A DNA stretch of 64,000 bases, from positions 44,673,733 to 44,737,732 of the forward strand of contig NC_068571.1 in NCBI RefSeq assembly GCF_025698545.1, given 5' to 3'. The notes beneath the pieces were generated by a model. It did no database searches and was not told the origin of the DNA. It was given only the letters and a program-made list of their open reading frames with translations. The first letter of the stretch is position 1, and each line of letters opens with the position of its first letter. This stretch comes from Gossypium raimondii (taxonomy: Eukaryota > Streptophyta > Magnoliopsida > Malvales > Malvaceae). The translations under genes and the position numbers were made by a program. Below, in pieces: positions 61,788 to 64,000 of this stretch.

Positions 61788-62153
61788 TTGGTTAAACTCT
61801 GTCATTAGTCCCTGTACTATACACATTCTCGATTTAATTCTTATACTTTAATTTAGTTATTTTTAGTCATTATACTTTATGAATTTTAAAATTCTATTAA
61901 ATTCGTTACGTTATATTCTTCTATTTTCTAAAATATAATGTGACAAATATATTATCACATATAGTATCATTTTAACTTAATGTTTCCATATATTATTTGC
62001 AAAAAGGCACTTACAAATTTAAAGTGTAGTTTGCATCAACATTAAAATTTCAAAATTGAAAAATATAAAGACTAATAAATTATCTAATTGGAAAATATTG
62101 ACTAATTTTACAACTTTAGACATAGTACAGGACCAATAGAAAATTTTAACCAA
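61788..62153. mobile_element. MITE with inverted ends
   Basis: The left end TTGGTTAAACTCTGTCATTAG pairs with the inverted right end TTGGTTAAAATTTTCTATTGG. Both continue with a GTCC(C)TGTACTAT phrase. About 365 bp. No clean target duplication was found. Confidence 0.7.
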
Positions 62154-63254
62154 ATAGATTTAACTACTACTATTTAGTCAGGTTTGGAATTTTAAAATTT
62201 GAACACTACAAAAACAAAAATTGACCAAATTAAAATACATGGACTGAATCCATAACTTATGCAAAGTAGAAAGACTTGTAACAAAATTTGACCTTTGATT
62301 TTTGGTCCCCCCCCGGTCAAGTTTGTTATAACTTCGATTTGAGGTGAGATTTGAATAAAATAATTTTTAATTGATTTTCTATTTGAATGATAAAATTAAT
62401 ATTTTATAAAACTTTAATTATAGAAACATACTTTTTCTTATATAAGTTATCGGAGCTAATCCAATGTAAATGAATTTGAATGAAAAATTTAAAAGTTTTC
62501 GACTGAATATGAAATTTATAAACACCTGTACTTAATGGGAATGATAATAGGGTAAGACAAAACGATTTTCTTTTTATTTTTACTCCTCTTGATTTATACA
62601 TCCAATTTGTTTCTAACTTAATAATTTGACTTAAATTTAAAATATTTTTATTGACTTCATTTAGAAAATTATTTATTGTAAAAATATAAAAGAAGTAATA
62701 ATAGGGTGAGTATTTCATTATTCGGATTTGAGTTTCACCATAAATTATTGAAATATGTGTCTCTAATCCTATCATGTGTGTATAATATGTATAGATTTTA
62801 TATATATTTTTATTCCTGGTCTGTTCTGCTTTGTATTTGTTTAATTTTATATTATAGTTGGTCAAATATATATTTCTATTTGTATTATATTTGTGAAAGT
62901 ATTGTTTTTATAAAAATAAAACTCCCAAAAAATTACGGTTAAATATAAAATTGGTACTCGAACTTGTTCACTTCTTCTAGATCGGTACTTATGATTTTTT
63001 TGTCCCAAATTGGTATCCAAACTTTTCTTCCGTTAACTTAATCAGTATCTGATCTAACGCCGTTAAATTCAAGATTGGTGACAAAATAAGATTATGACAT
63101 ATGACATAAATTACAGATAACAACATCATCATGTCATTATCTTCCTCTTTAATTTGTTTAAGAACATGAAACCCTTATTTTCTACTCAAATTTCCAGCAT
63201 ATTGTTTCATTAAAATATGGAAACAACAATAACCCTTCTCTTGACAACATTTTT
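62154..63254. other. AT-rich sequence with a MITE arm
   Basis: Nothing gene-like is supported. About 62945-63140 has phrases such as AAATTGGTATCCAAACTTTT and AACGCCGTTAAATTC that resemble one arm of the TTTGGTACC-type elements seen elsewhere. The partner arm was not found. Confidence 0.45.
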
Positions 63255-64000
63255 TTTTATTGAAAACGGGGTTGATTTGGATTTTGAAAAACGATAACGA
63301 AAATGGGAGTCGCCACCAATCTTTTTTGAAGAGGTGTGATCGGGTCACCTTTAAAAGCGGTTGTTTTTAATAAACAATTTAATTTTATTAAAACAACGAG
63401 TTTGGTCTACGAAATTCAGAAAACGGATTCGGGAGTCGGTTACGCACGAGGAAGGATTAGCACCCTCGATACGCCCAAAATTGGTACCTAGTTGATTACT
63501 TAATGTCTTAATGTCAAAAATTGAGAACTTTGAAGAATTTTAAAAATACGATCCTTGTATTAAAACGTTAAAAATTTTCAGGAAAAGGAGCATATTTCAC
63601 GTTAATCGAGGAAGAGAATCATATCCAGTAAGTTAGGACACAATGTCTCGAATTCCCGATACACGAATGAAAAATGCTTATTTAAAAGATATTTAACTAT
63701 CTCGGATTTTAAAAAAGGATCACAACCAGTAAGTTAGAACACGATCTTTTTTATTTCCGAGATGATTTAAAACTTAAGTTTGAAAAGATTCGTGTAATAA
63801 AATTTAAAAGAATATTCAATTGTTTAAATCAAATGAAAAAAATCGCAACCCAATACGTTAGGGCACAATTTCTCAAAATGTTAGACATCGAATATTGCAT
63901 TTATTTTGAAAAATCTTCGTCTCGAGAAAATAATGTGTCACATCCAATGCGTTAGGACACGACGTATTGAATTCTCGATGGTGAGCTTTTTATCATTTTT
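63255..64000. mobile_element. Partial LTR-type element, cut by the window end
   Basis: GGGAGTCGCCACCAATCTTT, GGTGTGATCGGGTCACCT and GGTTACGCACGAGGAAGGAT are phrases I know from abundant plant gypsy-type repeats. They are followed by four diverged units with a core like CCAGTAAGTTAGGACACGA at about 63620, 63724, 63846 and 63943. No coding domain lies within the visible part. Confidence 0.5.

Noticed and set aside
62404..62865. 153-aa minus-strand open frame
   Set aside because: Tyr/Ile/Asn/Lys-rich translation of very AT-rich DNA, no domain, and an overlapping frame on the other strand; most likely chance.

Overview
The window looks like nuclear DNA of a flowering plant. Genes are split by many short AT-rich exons and T-rich introns, and more than half of the sequence is transposable elements or their relics. 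The protein set (telomere protein POT1, an ICME-type prenylcysteine methylesterase, a TMEM33/Pom33-like membrane protein) and the style of the LTR elements suggest a eudicot, most likely a malvid such as Gossypium (cotton). The genus is inferred from recalled repeat families and is not proven here.

Layout. 0.5-3.5 kb: a three-exon minus-strand gene for a small hydrophobic-hairpin membrane protein, possibly an LDIP/promethin-like lipid-droplet factor. 3.7-5.8 kb: two palindromic Mutator-type MITEs with intact 9-bp target duplications. 6.5-22.4 kb: an 18-exon plus-strand gene for an organelle-targeted TPR protein, with a 12-nt microexon, a GC-AG intron and a hAT MITE nested in another palindromic element. 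22.85-28.7 kb: a degenerate endogenous pararetrovirus on the minus strand. 29.3-34.4 kb: a solo LTR interrupted by a second solo LTR, both with 5-bp target duplications. 34.7-37.0 kb: an internally deleted Ty1-copia element on the minus strand. 37.4-38.3 kb: a LINE-type zf-RVT/RNase H relic. 39.0-43.5 kb: POT1, ten exons. 44.7-45.2 kb: a single-exon gene of unknown function. 46.1-52.3 kb: ICME-like methylesterase, eleven exons, minus strand. 53.1-54.8 kb: two MITEs inserted at overlapping target sequence. 56.2-60.1 kb: TMEM33-like gene, nine exons, minus strand. 60.3-61.7 kb: a fold-back element with six short tandem units per arm. 61.8-64.0 kb: further MITE pieces and the edge of an LTR-type repeat.

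The six host genes are unrelated housekeeping-type genes with no operon-like logic. The window is a record of repeated insertion: I could delimit seven elements by their target-site duplications, two of them nested. Exon borders were placed by hand from GT/AG sites and reading-frame continuity; every multi-exon model closes in frame.
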